64,000 nt of DNA, taken from NCBI GenBank assembly GCA_001465935.1, contig LNKV01000052.1:1-64000 (forward strand). The letters are read 5' to 3'. Origin of the DNA: Clarireedia homoeocarpa. Its lineage: Eukaryota > Ascomycota > Leotiomycetes > Helotiales > Rutstroemiaceae. Position numbers and translations under genes: made by a program. This document shows positions 1-10,918 of this stretch, one piece after another (position 1 is the stretch's first letter; each line of letters opens with the position of its first letter). Below the pieces are notes generated by a model. The model was given only the letters and a program-made list of their open reading frames with translations. It ran no database searches and was not told the origin of the DNA.

Positions 1-235
1 GACTACAGGAAAGACATTACGGGATAATGAACTACAGAAGGGGGACTACAGGACATAGGATACTCGCTGTAGCATAGCAATTAGTACGGGAGAGAAGGTC
101 TATAGAGTCCAACTCTCCCTCCTATTTAGTTTAGGAATATTCGACCCGATTCAACTGCATTTACTTAGACCCCATTGTGACTAAGTATAGTGCCATGAAT
201 TGGTTTCACCCACAGCTGTACTAAGCCAACCGACA
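1..235 (+). mobile_element. LTR of a retrotransposon, cut by the window edge
   Basis: This stretch is a diverged direct copy of the complete LTR at 12451-12654. The two match over most of their length, from about 28 to 235, and share the same terminal octamer AACCGACA (228-235). The 5' end lies outside the window or has diverged, because bases 1-27 do not align with the start of the other copy. The bases after it (TAGAG) fall inside a gene-like repeat that is uninterrupted elsewhere in the window, so this LTR appears to have inserted into that repeat. Whether it is a solo LTR or the 3' LTR of a longer element cannot be told. Confidence 0.75.
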
Positions 236-501
236 TAGAGCTCTTGGAGGAGTGATGGCATTGAATTCGAATGAACTTGATTGATCTATCTATCTATCTG
301 CTCAACTAACTACATAGCAGCTTGGAGGAGGTTTATATCCTCAAGCTGTGGCAAATTAACGTTTCTGGTATGTTCCGTAGCTTACAAATGGAAAATCAGC
401 GTTTGTGGATCATTCCTCGATCTGGGAATGCCCTCATTTATGGATTACAAATGCTGTGAAGATGGCAGTGGAGAATGATATGGATCTCATTCTCACAGGA
501 T
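236..501 (+). repeat. Dispersed gene-like repeat, copy A
   Basis: Copy A of a repeat of about 260 bp that recurs at 5249-5503 (opposite strand) and, shorter, at 9681-9841. Shared landmarks in order are GAGCTCTTGGAGGA, a GATCTATCTATCT tract, GGTTTATATCCTCA, TAGCTTACAAAT, GGGAATGCC and CTCATTCTCACAGGAT. Short open frames cross it but none is intact across copies. It is probably a duplicated fragment of a degenerated gene. The LTR at 1-235 abuts its left end. Sequence downstream (502-1362) has broken open frames that I cannot assign. Confidence 0.7.
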
Positions 502-1362
502 ATTTGAGGTGGCTATTGGTTCTTCAACTTATTTCTGTTTCCAGTCTATGGCGGATATACTTGGAAGTGTCGGACATGTTGAATCAATCTCGTACGAGCT
601 ACAGGAGCACTACGGGAGTGGTTCCCAACCACTGTATTTTCTCTTATGGCAATGCCCTCAATACAGGAGAGCTGTGCTATGTAGTTAGCTTAGATCTCGC
701 ACTTAGTCAGGAGCACCAGATACAATTCAAGCAATTCTCAGTGATCTTTCTGTGACACGGTGGTGCCAAGAATTAAAGTCTAAATCAATAGTAATCTTCT
801 TGAAAACTAGAAATTACCATTACTATAGATCATTATCTTGAGGGATATTATCAAATTCAGTGGCATGTTTATGTAGCAACAAAATATTCATCACTTGAAG
901 CCCAATCATTCAATTGAAAGTCATTGATATTTTCGTCTATAGGTAGCACAAGTGCCCCAAAGACCTAACTGGTATCTATGACTGAAACAAGCTATTCTTT
1001 TACATTGGGGGTATTGTGAAAATGACCGTGGCAGAAATGCCTCCCAAATGCTTATTGCTTAAACCTCAAACTCCTGCACAGAAACATGATCGAAAAATCT
1101 CAATGAGAGAAAAGAACCATCCAGAGAAAGAATCCCATCTCTCAGAGAAGTGAACCCGAAAGACAAAACTGATTTTCCACCAAGTAAATTGCCATGACAA
1201 CAAGAGAGCCACAAGTAGCGTGTGAGTAGATCCAGCATGTCAACAGACCAAAGAGATGTGGGTTAAAGACTGGGTTCGGTGTTGGTATTGCCATTGGAAC
1301 CAGCCTTTCTTCCTTTATCAACTAACTTGTTAGCTGTGATTGCCTCTCGTTCGGCTGCGGTC
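502..1362. other. Gene-free stretch with unassigned broken frames
   Basis: The stretch between repeat copy A and the first Myb-like gene. Short open frames such as 405-755 run through it but show no recognisable domain and no consistent splice structure. It may be the decayed remainder of the gene represented by the dispersed repeat. Confidence 0.4.
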
Positions 1363-2003
1363 TTACGAACTTGGAATACGAACAGTGCCAATATGTAGGC
1401 CAAACTTCTTCTTCATAATACTAATCTTGTTAGAGACCTATGAATGATTAGCAGATGAAAACTGAAACATGTGTGTGGTACTTACAGAGCGTGTAGTGGA
1501 ATAGTTCATGGCTTCCGCCACCTTTTGTTTATCGACCTGTATTATGAGAATGCCGTTAGCGTGAGATTAAGAAGACTAAAGATGAACCGAGACGAAGAAA
1601 ATGGAATGTAATGGAAGTGGGAATGATTGAAGAAGGAGGATGGTTAGGTGTGATTGGATAGATCGAGAAACGGGAGAAGTAGTCAAGTGAGTGGTTCACG
1701 TACCACAGTTAGACCATCAGTGGCACGAGTGGTGGTGTTGTGAAGGCAAGCAACAAGAAAAGCGAATTCCTTTTTGTTCATGCCGCCGGCTCTAGTGACT
1801 CTAGTGGCTCCAGTGACGTTAGTGACTCCAGTGACGTTAGTGACTCCAGTGGCGTTAGCGACTCCAGCGACGTTAGCGACTCCAGCGACGCCAGTGACTC
1901 CAGCGACGCCAGTGACTCCAGCGACGCCAGTGACTCCAGCGACGCCAGTGACTCCAGCGACTCCTGCACCATTTCCAGAACTAGTCATTTGAGTGTCAGA
2001 CAT
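1363..2003 (-). CDS. Small Myb/SANT-like DNA-binding protein with tripeptide-repeat N-terminus
   Basis: A three-exon reading fits best: 2003-1704, 1536-1486 and 1437-1363, giving about 140 residues. Introns use GTACGT..CAG and GTAAGT..TAG; the second is 48 nt with a GCTAATC branch site. The N-terminal 70 residues are a low-complexity run of A/T/N-G-V tripeptides encoded by an 18-bp minisatellite. The C-terminal 60 residues resemble the short fungal Myb/SANT-like fold: a hydrophobic first helix (EFAFLVACLHN), then VDKQKVAEAMNY and a basic third helix (ISIMKKKFG). The canonical tryptophan is replaced by K in VDKQ. The first intron sits at the same position and phase 0 as in the paralogue at 3829-4680. 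Probably a nuclear DNA- or chromatin-associated protein; the function is inferred. An alternative intron (GTAAGA..TTAG) after 1366 gives the same C-terminus. Confidence 0.6.
1790..1965. repeat. 18-bp coding minisatellite
   Basis: Tandem units of about 18 bp, of the type GACTCCAGCGACGCCAGT read on the + strand, encode the V-A-G-V-T-G repeats of the Myb-like protein on the - strand. Units at the right end are nearly identical and those at the left end have diverged. Confidence 0.85.
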
Positions 2004-3504
2004 CTTGTTGGACGTAGATGTTTTGGATGGGTTTGAAATTGAGAAATGTGAGCTGATGGCCTGTTTTCACACTTTAGGTCAGAAAACTGAACGTGTGCGA
2101 AGAAAACCATCAAAGAATAGTGACATACCTTCTGAATGTAATGTAAAGCAAGTTGCAGAGTATGAATTGAGAGTTGGACTTGGTCAAAGACGATGGATCG
2201 AGACGATGTGTGGTGCAGGGTTTGGAAGTAGAGTTTGTGGTAAAAGAGAAAAAGAGAAGCAGGAGATTTCGGGGGCATAGGAGGCTTTTAATGGGGCATC
2301 CTGGGGGCAGAATGTGGATGCAGAAAATGAGCATCTAGCTTAATGCGGAACGGTTGGATGCTTGTGGACAATTCACTCTGAACTTCACCCTCATTTGCGA
2401 GTCTTTGCGAGTCACCTCAACACTTTGCTGATGGCTCAGAAGCTTCATTAGCCCCGACTAGTACGTGTTCTGATTTATTGCATTACTATTGGACAAAGAC
2501 CCTTTCTCCAGCTCCAGAACTTGATCAACAAGGTAAGTCACAAGTGTCAACAAGGTAAGTCACAAGTAAGTCTTAGTATGCTGCTTAAGCAACGTTATCA
2601 CGGTTCTCGGCCCGAGGAGGCAGGTCTTGCTTGGAAGTTCGGAAAGGTCTGGAAGATTCCTGTTCCCTTCAACGCCGAGTTTTGGTTTGCTATGTGCTTC
2701 TATGTGTCTATTACTTGACTGACAATACATCCGTGAGTACCAGCAGGCTCTAGTATTCGTTGAACCGTTCCCACAGTATGATCCATGCACTTCAAGTTTT
2801 TAACACATGAAAATGTGGCCGCCGTCTTTGCGGAAACTGAACCGATTTCCGGCCATGGGACGTGCCGCAATGGCAGGGATATAAAATTTCTCCTAGACAA
2901 CCCTAGTCATCCCACTGCCTGGTCCGGGCGCTCGTCTATCTTTTGACGTGCATACTGTAGGGTGCTGGGTTTTCCCTTTGAGCTTAGCGCCTCCCACAAA
3001 GACCCCGATTGTAGGATAAGGAGATAGCCCCCAACCTCCTGCAAAGGTGAAATGGCTGTTTTGCTTTCCTTTAAGGCTTCAGACGGTAATGATGCTATTC
3101 GTTGACCCGGCTATCCGGCTATCCCACTCATCAGGCGGCGTCTCTTACGATATGCATTCCCATCTCGGGTTCGTTTAGATGACCGGCATCGGGTTTGTTT
3201 ACGCAAAGACTGGATGAGCACTGCGCATGCATGTCCAGCAGGAAGTACGGGGGGTTCTTGCAGCAGCACATACAGATCGGCTTTAGCCTCATGTGGTGAG
3301 CTTTCGACATTTACTACATACTTCTAGACTTACAGAATGCTGCGATATGGATTAAAGACTGTAAACGCGTTTCGACTCATTTCCCGGGATCTTGTCACTT
3401 GCGAATGGTAGGTTCAAGTATTTTCACGAAAGTTCACCTATAATTTTGCAGAAAAAATCTCAGCAAATTACATGCTTTCTCTTAGCCCTGATACATAAAA
3501 AAAT
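2004..3504. other. Intergenic stretch without supported genes
   Basis: No open frame here is long or recognisable. At 2521-2565 a 20-bp phrase with AACAAGGTAAGTCACAAGT is duplicated in tandem. The part at about 2930-3250 looks richer in G+C than its surroundings, judged by eye. The left end should contain the promoter of the Myb-like gene at 1363-2003. Confidence 0.4.
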
Positions 3505-3631
3505 TCCGTTGAACATGCTGCTCTAATGAGCGCTGTCGAAAAAGACTACCCATTGAACATGCTGCTCTAATGAGCGCTGTTGAATAAGACCACCCATTAA
3601 ACATGCTGCTCTGATGAGCGCTGTTGAATAC
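3505..3631. repeat. 44-bp minisatellite, three copies
   Basis: Three tandem copies with a 44-bp period share GAACATGCTGCTCTAATGAG with few differences; the third copy has AAACATG. They begin at about 3505, 3549 and 3593. A second short duplication, GTGTAACGCAACCTT twice, follows at about 3660-3690. The array lies just 3' of the Myb-like gene at 3829-4680. Confidence 0.85.
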
Positions 3632-3828
3632 ATTGTACCCCATAACTCCGCAATAACATTGTGTAACGCAACCTTGTGTAACGCAACCTTTCATCTTTTT
3701 CAAAATACCCTTTGAGATGAGCTTCTTCGGCACCACGCTCTGTTTGCAGACATAATCAGTCAAGTTTTGTGTTGAATAAATCAGACTGATAGAAGTAGAC
3801 TTACAGTATCTGGTGTCAACCAGCATGA

Positions 3829-4680
3829 TTAGAGAGCATCATCATCATGGTTATCGTTACCACCTTCGACGATTGCAACTTCCTTGCCCTTGCCCTTCTT
3901 TGACTTCTTAGCTGGCGATGTTGTAACTTGGGCTGGGCCAGGACGTTTATTGGCTGTGACGGAAGGTTCAGTGAAGCCATCTTCGACGATAGCAACTTCC
4001 TTGCCTTTGTTTGATTTCTTCGCGGGCGAAGTCGTATTTTGGGCTGGGCCAGGACGCTCATTGGCTGTGGCGGAAGGTTCGCTGAAGCCAAAGGTCTTTT
4101 TAAGCTTACTAAATCTTGCGCGAGCAGACATGGCATTCATGTAACCGCATTTCTCAGATACAAGATTCCAGTCGACCTAATTTTAAGATTTTCAGCGATG
4201 AACATCAGGTGGTCTTTGGCTATCAAGAAGAATAATGGGAAGTATAAACTGGAAGTAGACATTGACTAAGAAGAAATTTCTTTTTTCGTTTTTTGTTTCT
4301 CAACTTTGAGTGATGTGAACCTTTGGAGAATGAGGTAGAATGCTAATGGTATGAATTTGAAATTTGGGATTAAATAGGGCAGCATGTTGAAGGGTAAAGA
4401 TGCTTCTGATTCCCAGAGTAAATCTTTGAAGTGAGGAGTTCGAGAATAGGATCCAGGAGATAATCTCGGATGATCATTGGGTGAAATTGAGGTTGGACTT
4501 TGGGATGGGGATGGGTGCAGATAAATGGGATCTTGAAAGCCATGGGTGTGTGATGTGATGTGATGTGATGTGATGGAGAAGAGAAGAGCACAGACTTACA
4601 TCAGGGCTGTTCTTCATGGAGCAGATAATGGTGAGAAAGAAGAGAGCGTCCTTCTCGGTCGGCTTGCGTGGTTCGGACAT
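3829..4680 (-). CDS. Small Myb/SANT-like DNA-binding protein with basic repeated tail
   Basis: Two exons, 4680-4600 and 4176-3829, are joined by a 423-nt intron (GTAAGT..TTAG, phase 0), giving 142 residues. Residues 1-55 form the short fungal Myb/SANT-like domain: KPTEKDALFFLTII, then VDWNLVSEKCGY with the conserved tryptophan, then a basic helix ARARFSKLKKTFGF. The rest is two imperfect copies of a lysine-rich unit (EPSATANERPGPAQ..SPAKKS..KGKEVAIVE) ending in an acidic tail, which resembles a nuclear-targeting linker. It is a paralogue of 1363-2003 and shares its intron position. On the - strand upstream there is a CCAAT box (4898-4894) and TATATAAG (4891-4884), about 205 nt before the ATG. 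Role in transcription or chromatin is inferred. Confidence 0.72.
4550..4575. repeat. Pentanucleotide microsatellite in intron
   Basis: About five tandem TGATG units lie inside the long intron of the Myb-like gene at 3829-4680. Confidence 0.8.
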
Positions 4681-4883
4681 TTTGTAGTGATTGTTCGTGG
4701 ACTGCGAGATGTGTTGAGGGGAGACGGCAAGTTGTACTAAGGAAGGCGACTGGATCACCTTCTAGTATTCTAGTATGTGGTTGTCGAGTGCGAATGTTTG
4801 GTCGGAGGGGCTTGAGAATTTGCAGCAACGTTGAGTAAAATTAAAGTGAAAAAAGATTTCGATGCTCAGGAGTGCTCAGGGGT

Positions 4884-4898
4884 CTTATATAGGATTGG
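4884..4898 (-). promoter_or_regulatory. CCAAT and TATA-like promoter elements
   Basis: Read on the - strand this is CCAAT followed closely by TATATAAG, about 205 nt upstream of the ATG at 4680. It is a plausible core promoter for the Myb-like gene. The remaining upstream sequence to about 5248 holds no gene that I can see. Confidence 0.45.
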
Positions 4899-5248
4899 CT
4901 TGGTAAAATTTGCGGTTAAGCGTGAGCGGGGGAATAGTGAATGGTTTGAGAGATGAAATGAACAATTTCAACAATTTCGAGCAGTTGCGAGCCAACTCGG
5001 TGAATACTTACTGACTGCTTTTCTCGAGATATACGAAGAAAGTGAGTCAGGGAATATCCCCTTTGAGACAGGTTCCGCACTGAAGCAAAAATTGACCGGT
5101 CGTCCTTGTTATCCTTGTTATGCTTGGTGGGTGGTTTCTATCACTTCTATTATTTCTACCATTCCCACCCTTTCCATCATTTCTCTCACATTTGAGATGT
5201 CGTGCATTTTAAGTTGCACTAGAATTACTGTACTGTAGCGCAGTTAGC

Positions 5249-5503
5249 ATCCTGTGAGAATGAGTTCCACATCCATCTCCACCGCCAGCCTAATCGATAA
5301 ATGAAGGCATTCCCAAATCGAGAAATGATCCACGAACGTCGAATTTCCATTGCTTTTTCATTTGTAAGCTACAGAACATGCCAGAATCATTAATTTGCCA
5401 CAACCTGAGGATATAAACCTCCTTCAAGCAGCTATGTAGTTCAGCAGATAGATAGATCAATTCAGTTCGTTTCAATGCAAGCATTCCTCCAAGAGCTCTA
5501 GCT
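5249..5503 (-). repeat. Dispersed gene-like repeat, copy B (inverted)
   Basis: The reverse complement matches copy A (236-501) over nearly its whole length, with a few small indels. It keeps GCTAGAGCTCTTGG at its start, which is the uninterrupted version of the site where the LTR at 1-235 ends. The reverse open frame across 5290-5589 covers it but is not conserved in the other copies. Confidence 0.75.
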
Positions 5504-5584
5504 TTCCACAAATCCGTGTAGCTGATGGCGTGCAGGGTTCGTAACTTTCCCGCAAGACTTCTCATTGAAAACTCAGCATTGTTT

Positions 5585-6142
5585 CGCAAGGAGATCTACA
5601 AAAACAATATGGCAAACGTCACCGTCGGACTATCCGTTGGCAAGTTCCATCAATCACAGGTGAAAACCATCTTTCGCCACAACGATGAATTACATGCCTT
5701 CAACTAGTTCTATCACTGGATTCACAGGCTGGGCGATAGACTACTCACAAGAGATATACCGGTCTGCGAAGATGATAATGAGGTTTCAGAATGGTTGGTT
5801 CTTCATTCGCTGGCGATGAAGCTTGGAGTAAATAATCTAGCACACGAAGCTGAGATGCAATATGTGCATGGTAGTTGGCAGTCGAGGTCAAGTTCATGGG
5901 CTCCATTATCATCGGACATCTGGTTCATCTACAATCACCTCAACACTACCACGGCCCTGCTGACTTTTGTGATAGACAAAGTTTATCAGAATATGCTTCT
6001 TACCATTGCTCGTGGAAGCCTTCAGAAGCCCATCGCCCTCTTTTCGGAAAACGGACATTTTACCATCGATGTATTGGCTGGCATTCGCGATCTTGAAGAT
6101 AAAATTGCACAAATGAGGTTCTTGACTGCGATAATGGGATAG
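5585..6142 (+). pseudogene. BTB/POZ-domain relic
   Basis: An open frame from about 5770 to 6142 resembles the second half of a fungal BTB domain. It has a helix like LVLHSLAMKLGVNNLAHEA (the usual VYALADKY..L..LA pattern) followed by W....SSDIWFIYNH, like the IRYIYENTP segment. The preceding 5612-5706 frame (VTVG..GKFH..QVK) could be the start of the same domain, but a stop at 5707 separates the two. No complete gene can be built without correcting stops. Similarity is judged by pattern only. Confidence 0.45.
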
Positions 6143-7770
6143 ATGTCTTCAATTCAAGTCATTTTTACGGCAGATCTATCTCAGACTCCACTTGTGGGGT
6201 GACAGTCATGATATCAAGGAGCGCAGATGACGAACTGGAACCTAATCTCGAAGAATGAACAATCTCATCAGCCATGGAAGAATAATTTACACCGCGCAGG
6301 AAGGAACAGGTTAATTAGGAGCAAGAAGTCTCCGTGAATCATAAAATAGTATCACTGAAGTCGCTCCTTGCACACGCGTCGACCCAAAGCTTTACTTCAT
6401 TCTCCAAGATCCGGTTAGATATGGTATTATCATTATGGTCGCAAAGGATCGAGAATATATGTTAACCTTGGGAGAGTAACTCTGGAACATAGAAACGCAG
6501 GTATCATTATGGGAGACGACTCAATGAAGACACTCGCTTGCGTTGTCATATTTCAAGAAAGAATTATGTCAGTCTACAAAATCACGTAGAGTATCTCGTA
6601 TCAAATTTGGAATAACTGGAGATCTTGATACTAATCCCTATATTATGCCACTGTCACCGCGCGATCCTATGCCAACAACTAAGAAAGCGGGAGATTTACT
6701 TCAGTGGAACGAATCTACTGTCCGTATATAGTGCAGCACTTCAACCTTCCAACACTTTTCTCACGATGAGAAGTAATTTCGGTGTTAGCTATCCTGTTAT
6801 TCAAGTACATACAAGTTGCAAGCTCAATAACTCTTGGTTTGACTTCCTCTTCAATCTCGTCTAACTATACTACATATCTACCGTCAACATATTTATTTTT
6901 CTTCTAGAGTGAACGAGTACCAGAGATAGAGTTACGGAAATCGCAATGCTTACCTTTGACCTCAGTGTGTTATTAAAACCTGGATGGATTAATCTACCTA
7001 GCTCTGCACCTCCATAGCTACTCGAACTTGATAAGCACAGACTAGTAGGAACATCTATGCAAGATAGTATGCAGCTCCACATACGCAGCTCTACATGCAT
7101 GAATCTACAACAAGTGTAGCTCAAGGTAGATACTCTCCTCATCTACACATACGCCTTACCCCATCCAGGCTCTCTAAACCTTCCAGACTCGTCTTCCTCG
7201 ATCCCCATCCATCCGCTAAGCTTCAGTTCTCAAATTTTTTTCGGGGATCCGAAGGCCCGCACCTCTTTTTCTTACGAGCTACTACAAGTAGTCTGCCATT
7301 TCTACTTGAAGGTCCGACAGCCTACAGGATATGCATCCAAGCCCGGCCTTACCCATAGTATAATGTTTAAATCATGTTGCACTGGGGATAGCTTGCAGAT
7401 AGTTAGGTTTTGATAAGGACTCAATGAGCAGGCTGCTGTCTCGAGTAAATATGCGGTGGGGGATTGATATTTTCCGCGGCCGGTGCCATCACTCATTGAG
7501 TTCTGGATTAACGCGTAGTTAGTGAGCCTTGGGTGGTCCATAGATAGTTTGGAGTTAGATTTAATGACCCACTCGTCGAGTGCTCACAAGGTGTTGATGA
7601 AATCCCATCCACGGGGCCCCACGCCGCAGCATATTCGTGAGCAGAATGGTAGATATCGTATTCGGCACGTCTCAGTAGTCGGTGATACAACTTATTTCAT
7701 TATAGTAAATTTTTTTTTAGAAAGAGTCATTTAGTTACTGGTATGCTCCATCCTATTGACGTGATGATAC
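6143..7770. other. Gene-free, repeat-rich stretch
   Basis: No convincing coding sequence. It includes, at 7612-7629, a perfect 18-bp match (GGGGCCCCACGCCGCAGC) to the right end of the GC-rich inverted-repeat element at 10919-11400. That match is probably a stranded end of a related element. Confidence 0.45.
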
Positions 7771-8766
7771 TAGAGTTGGGCACCCGGTAGAATATATCCA
7801 GGGTATCTCTGGGTATCTACTCCGGATTGCTAACCAGAAGTATTTGTAGGAATAGTAATATTACCCAGAAAAAGTATAGAATACCCAAGGTATTTCTGGG
7901 TAAAGACACCTGATTTTGGCCTAATATAGTTGGTTTTGGAGTCTTATATAGGTGTAAAAGTACACGAATCAATATACTAATCGGGAAAAAATAAGGATAT
8001 ACTTTTTTTCTAAGATTTTATTTCAACATAATAATCTGTTCCAGTCTGTAGACAAACATTTGGAATTTATAAATAGACTACGTTCATTGGCCAATAGACT
8101 GGAAGGGGGTGCCGGCGAGGTCATATTGGCTGGAATAATACTCAAAGACTATGATATAGAAGGGAGAAAGATTATTAACTATATAAAATGTGCATTTGTA
8201 CGGTAGGGACTGCCTACTTTGGGTATTAACGAATAGACGTAGTCCATTTGCGAATAGCTTCCTATTTAGGTGTCGACTACGTCGATTAGTTAATGAACTA
8301 GTCTAGCTAGAAACTACATTGATTAAACAACAGACGTAGTCCATTCGTCAATCAAAATATTGGGCTATAGGCCGGAACATATCTTCAACACGACTCTCAG
8401 TAAGTGTAGGTCCTGGAACTATAATGTAGGTAATAGTATATTGATAAAAATCGATCTAGGCTGAGGCCGATTATAAGGAGGTAATTAAGGCTTATTGAAA
8501 GATATTGTTATTGATAAAAAGTAGAGAATAGTTCTAAGAAAGAGTCTATTAACTTAACTTCTTAGAATGTTTAATTTTTAAAATTGTCACTGGTTATCAT
8601 CTGAAATGTTCAGCAGAAGTCATTATTTCCTAAATAGGCAATTCAAACTAAGCGAAGTCTATTTCAACTATATTTTGGTGCAATCATATGATAATAACCT
8701 AGGGTATTCCGGATTATTCTACAAATTCCCGTGTATCACCCGGGTAGAATATAGTGCCCAACTCTG
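7771..8766. mobile_element. Non-autonomous hAT-like element
   Basis: The left end TAGAGTTGGGCAC and the inverted right end (reverse complement CAGAGTTGGGCAC) form a 13-bp terminal inverted repeat with one mismatch. Similar subterminal pairs continue inward: CCGGTAGAATATA on the left and CGGGTAGAATATA on the right. The flanking octamers are GATGATAC (7763-7770) and GATGAAGT (8767-8774). These match at the first five positions, consistent with an aged 8-bp target duplication as in hAT elements. The interior is AT-rich, with internal short repeats (GACGTAGTCCATT twice) and no transposase frame, so it would depend on a transposase in trans. Confidence 0.65.
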
Positions 8767-9680
8767 GATGAAGTCTTGTTCATCAACTTTGGTGGCCCTT
8801 ACCCGACGGAGTAAAATAGCGTTTGAATCAAATTGTCTGAATGAAGGAATTTGAATATACACCAATCGTAGTATGCCTATCTACTACGAACATATTTTAA
8901 TCATGACGATCCATTTTACTCTTCATGATGCCCGCCGAGTTATCCTCGAGGTCCTTTGAACTCATCAGGTCATCTCTTTCACGACAAAAATCGAAATCCG
9001 GAGCCGGTCTAAATACTGCTTCGCATACCCCGCGATCAATACTTGATGCTCAGATAACACACATCTAACTGTGATTCCAAGAATTTGCCGGGCATGAACT
9101 CGGGAGATCGACACACTGGATTTCTACGATAACCTGGACTGTGTGCTCCCCTGTTGTTGCTTCAGTCAATATCTTTTTTTCCACCCGGGGCAACACAGAC
9201 TACTTGTACGAAAATAAAGGGGAAATATTAGCCTCAAATATATATTTAACCGTGGAATAAGTTATAGATAGTGTTATTCAAATGTTCGCATCATCACACC
9301 TATCATCTAGTTTGTGCTTCTCGAATAAGGGGGGGGGCTCGGCTGCGGTTAAACTTCGGAATATCGTTCCACAACCATCAATTAGCCGGGTTCGGTAAGA
9401 ACCTGGAGGACAAGTCAGCCTGCAGTAGACGAAGAAAAGTTATCCAATCACTAGTAGCACGTATTGAATTACACTTCCTTTCAATACTAGATATGAAAGA
9501 ACAGCATAAGATGAAAACTAGATTAACAATAAAAGTACCAAGCCTCGACGCCCAGATCCTGACGACTCGACGAGATCGTTCGGAAACTGAAAGGCCTCCT
9601 ACCAGTGAAGAGGATAGACCAATTATCGTACCAAGCCACAGCCAAAATTGAAACGCTGTGAAACTGATGATAAAATGCTT
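8767..9680. other. Gene-free stretch
   Basis: No recognisable gene. The open frame at 9271-9651 shows no family features, and a run of nine G at about 9328 interrupts it. It looks like decayed repeat sequence. Confidence 0.35.
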
Positions 9681-9841
9681 GATTCTGATCTATCTGAAGA
9701 ACTAACTACATGGTAAATCAAGAGGGTTTATATCCTCAAAAAGTGTGATTCTAGCACATTCTGTAGCTTACAAATAGAGAGATGTGGACAACTTGGCCAG
9801 AGGATATCATTTCTCAATTTGGGAATCCCCTCATTTCTCAC
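9681..9841 (+). repeat. Dispersed gene-like repeat, copy C (partial)
   Basis: Landmarks shared with copies A and B in the same order are GATCTATCTG, GGTTTATATCCTCA, TTCTGTAGCTTACAAAT, ATCATTTCTC and GGGAAT followed by CCCTCATTT. The copy is more diverged and lacks the outer flanks seen in A and B. Confidence 0.6.
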
Positions 9842-10918
9842 AAACGCCGTTTCTTGGAAACACTCCCAACTTCCTATATTCTCCGCGATTCTGCATGATC
9901 TACCAAGTTTATACTGATTCTTAGGAAGCTGCCCACCATTAAATAGGAGATGATGAGGCCGATTGACATACTTTAGCTGAATGCATGTTATCCCGTCATG
10001 TGAGTTATCGGAGATTCAGGTAGACGCGAATTAGGATCATCTATCAGCGGCGAGGTATGATGATTTTGAATTTGCGGTACAACCGTCGAGAAATCTTCCG
10101 CATCTAACAGAAATACCTGACGTCGATGAAGTTTTGTTCCTCGAAAGACAGAGTTTTTCATTTGGTTGATAATGTATTGAGAGTTACACCTACAAGAATT
10201 TACCACATGTTGTTGTGGATTTTGCTTCTGATGGCTGTGATTACATTGGCGATTCTGGTAGCAATGGCGATGGCATTTCAGAACTATGAGTCGTTTCTCG
10301 AGTGGGTTCTAAGATTTATAAAGATATTCCACTGTTCAAAAGTTTACGGGTGTGCAGCAGATGTTTGGCGAGGAAACAGATCGATCGCGATACCTCGACT
10401 CACAACAAGCAAACAGACCAATGGGGGAAAAGAAATCGGATCTAAATTTAATGTTAAATAATGCAGGACTTCCGCTATCCTCGTACATTGTTTCTGGTGA
10501 AATTTATCACACCACAGACATGAAGCAAATGTTGGTATATAAGAACGACCAAAAAAATCAAGCGAAGTGAGGAACAAATTTCCCATCAACGTACAATGTT
10601 CCTCCACCCTATTCAATTCCTATTAACATCTTGAGACTTGGCCACGCGGTCCAACCTGAGGGTGAAGAAAGCCTCGAGTCCCTCAACTGTCTCAGTCTGG
10701 CTGAAAGAAACAGGAGGCAACCTAAGATCCTCCAGATCACCTTCATTATCCTCTGGATGCGAACAATCCAACCATGGTTGAATGCTATTCTCATGACCTC
10801 TGTGTGCTTGTCCAGTCTGGGATTTAAAGAAGTTAGAACACACTCTTTATGGTCAGCTTTATGGGTAGATCTATCGAACAAACTTACAGGGTGTTCATTG
10901 AAGTGACACGAACAGAGC
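9842..10918. other. Stretch with decayed open frames
   Basis: Several short frames suggest a dead gene. One at about 10063-10165 has 30 or more codons of protein-like composition. A frame at 10126-10461 includes a hydrophobic segment at about 10200-10280. Stops and frame changes prevent a model, and no family is recognised. Confidence 0.35.
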
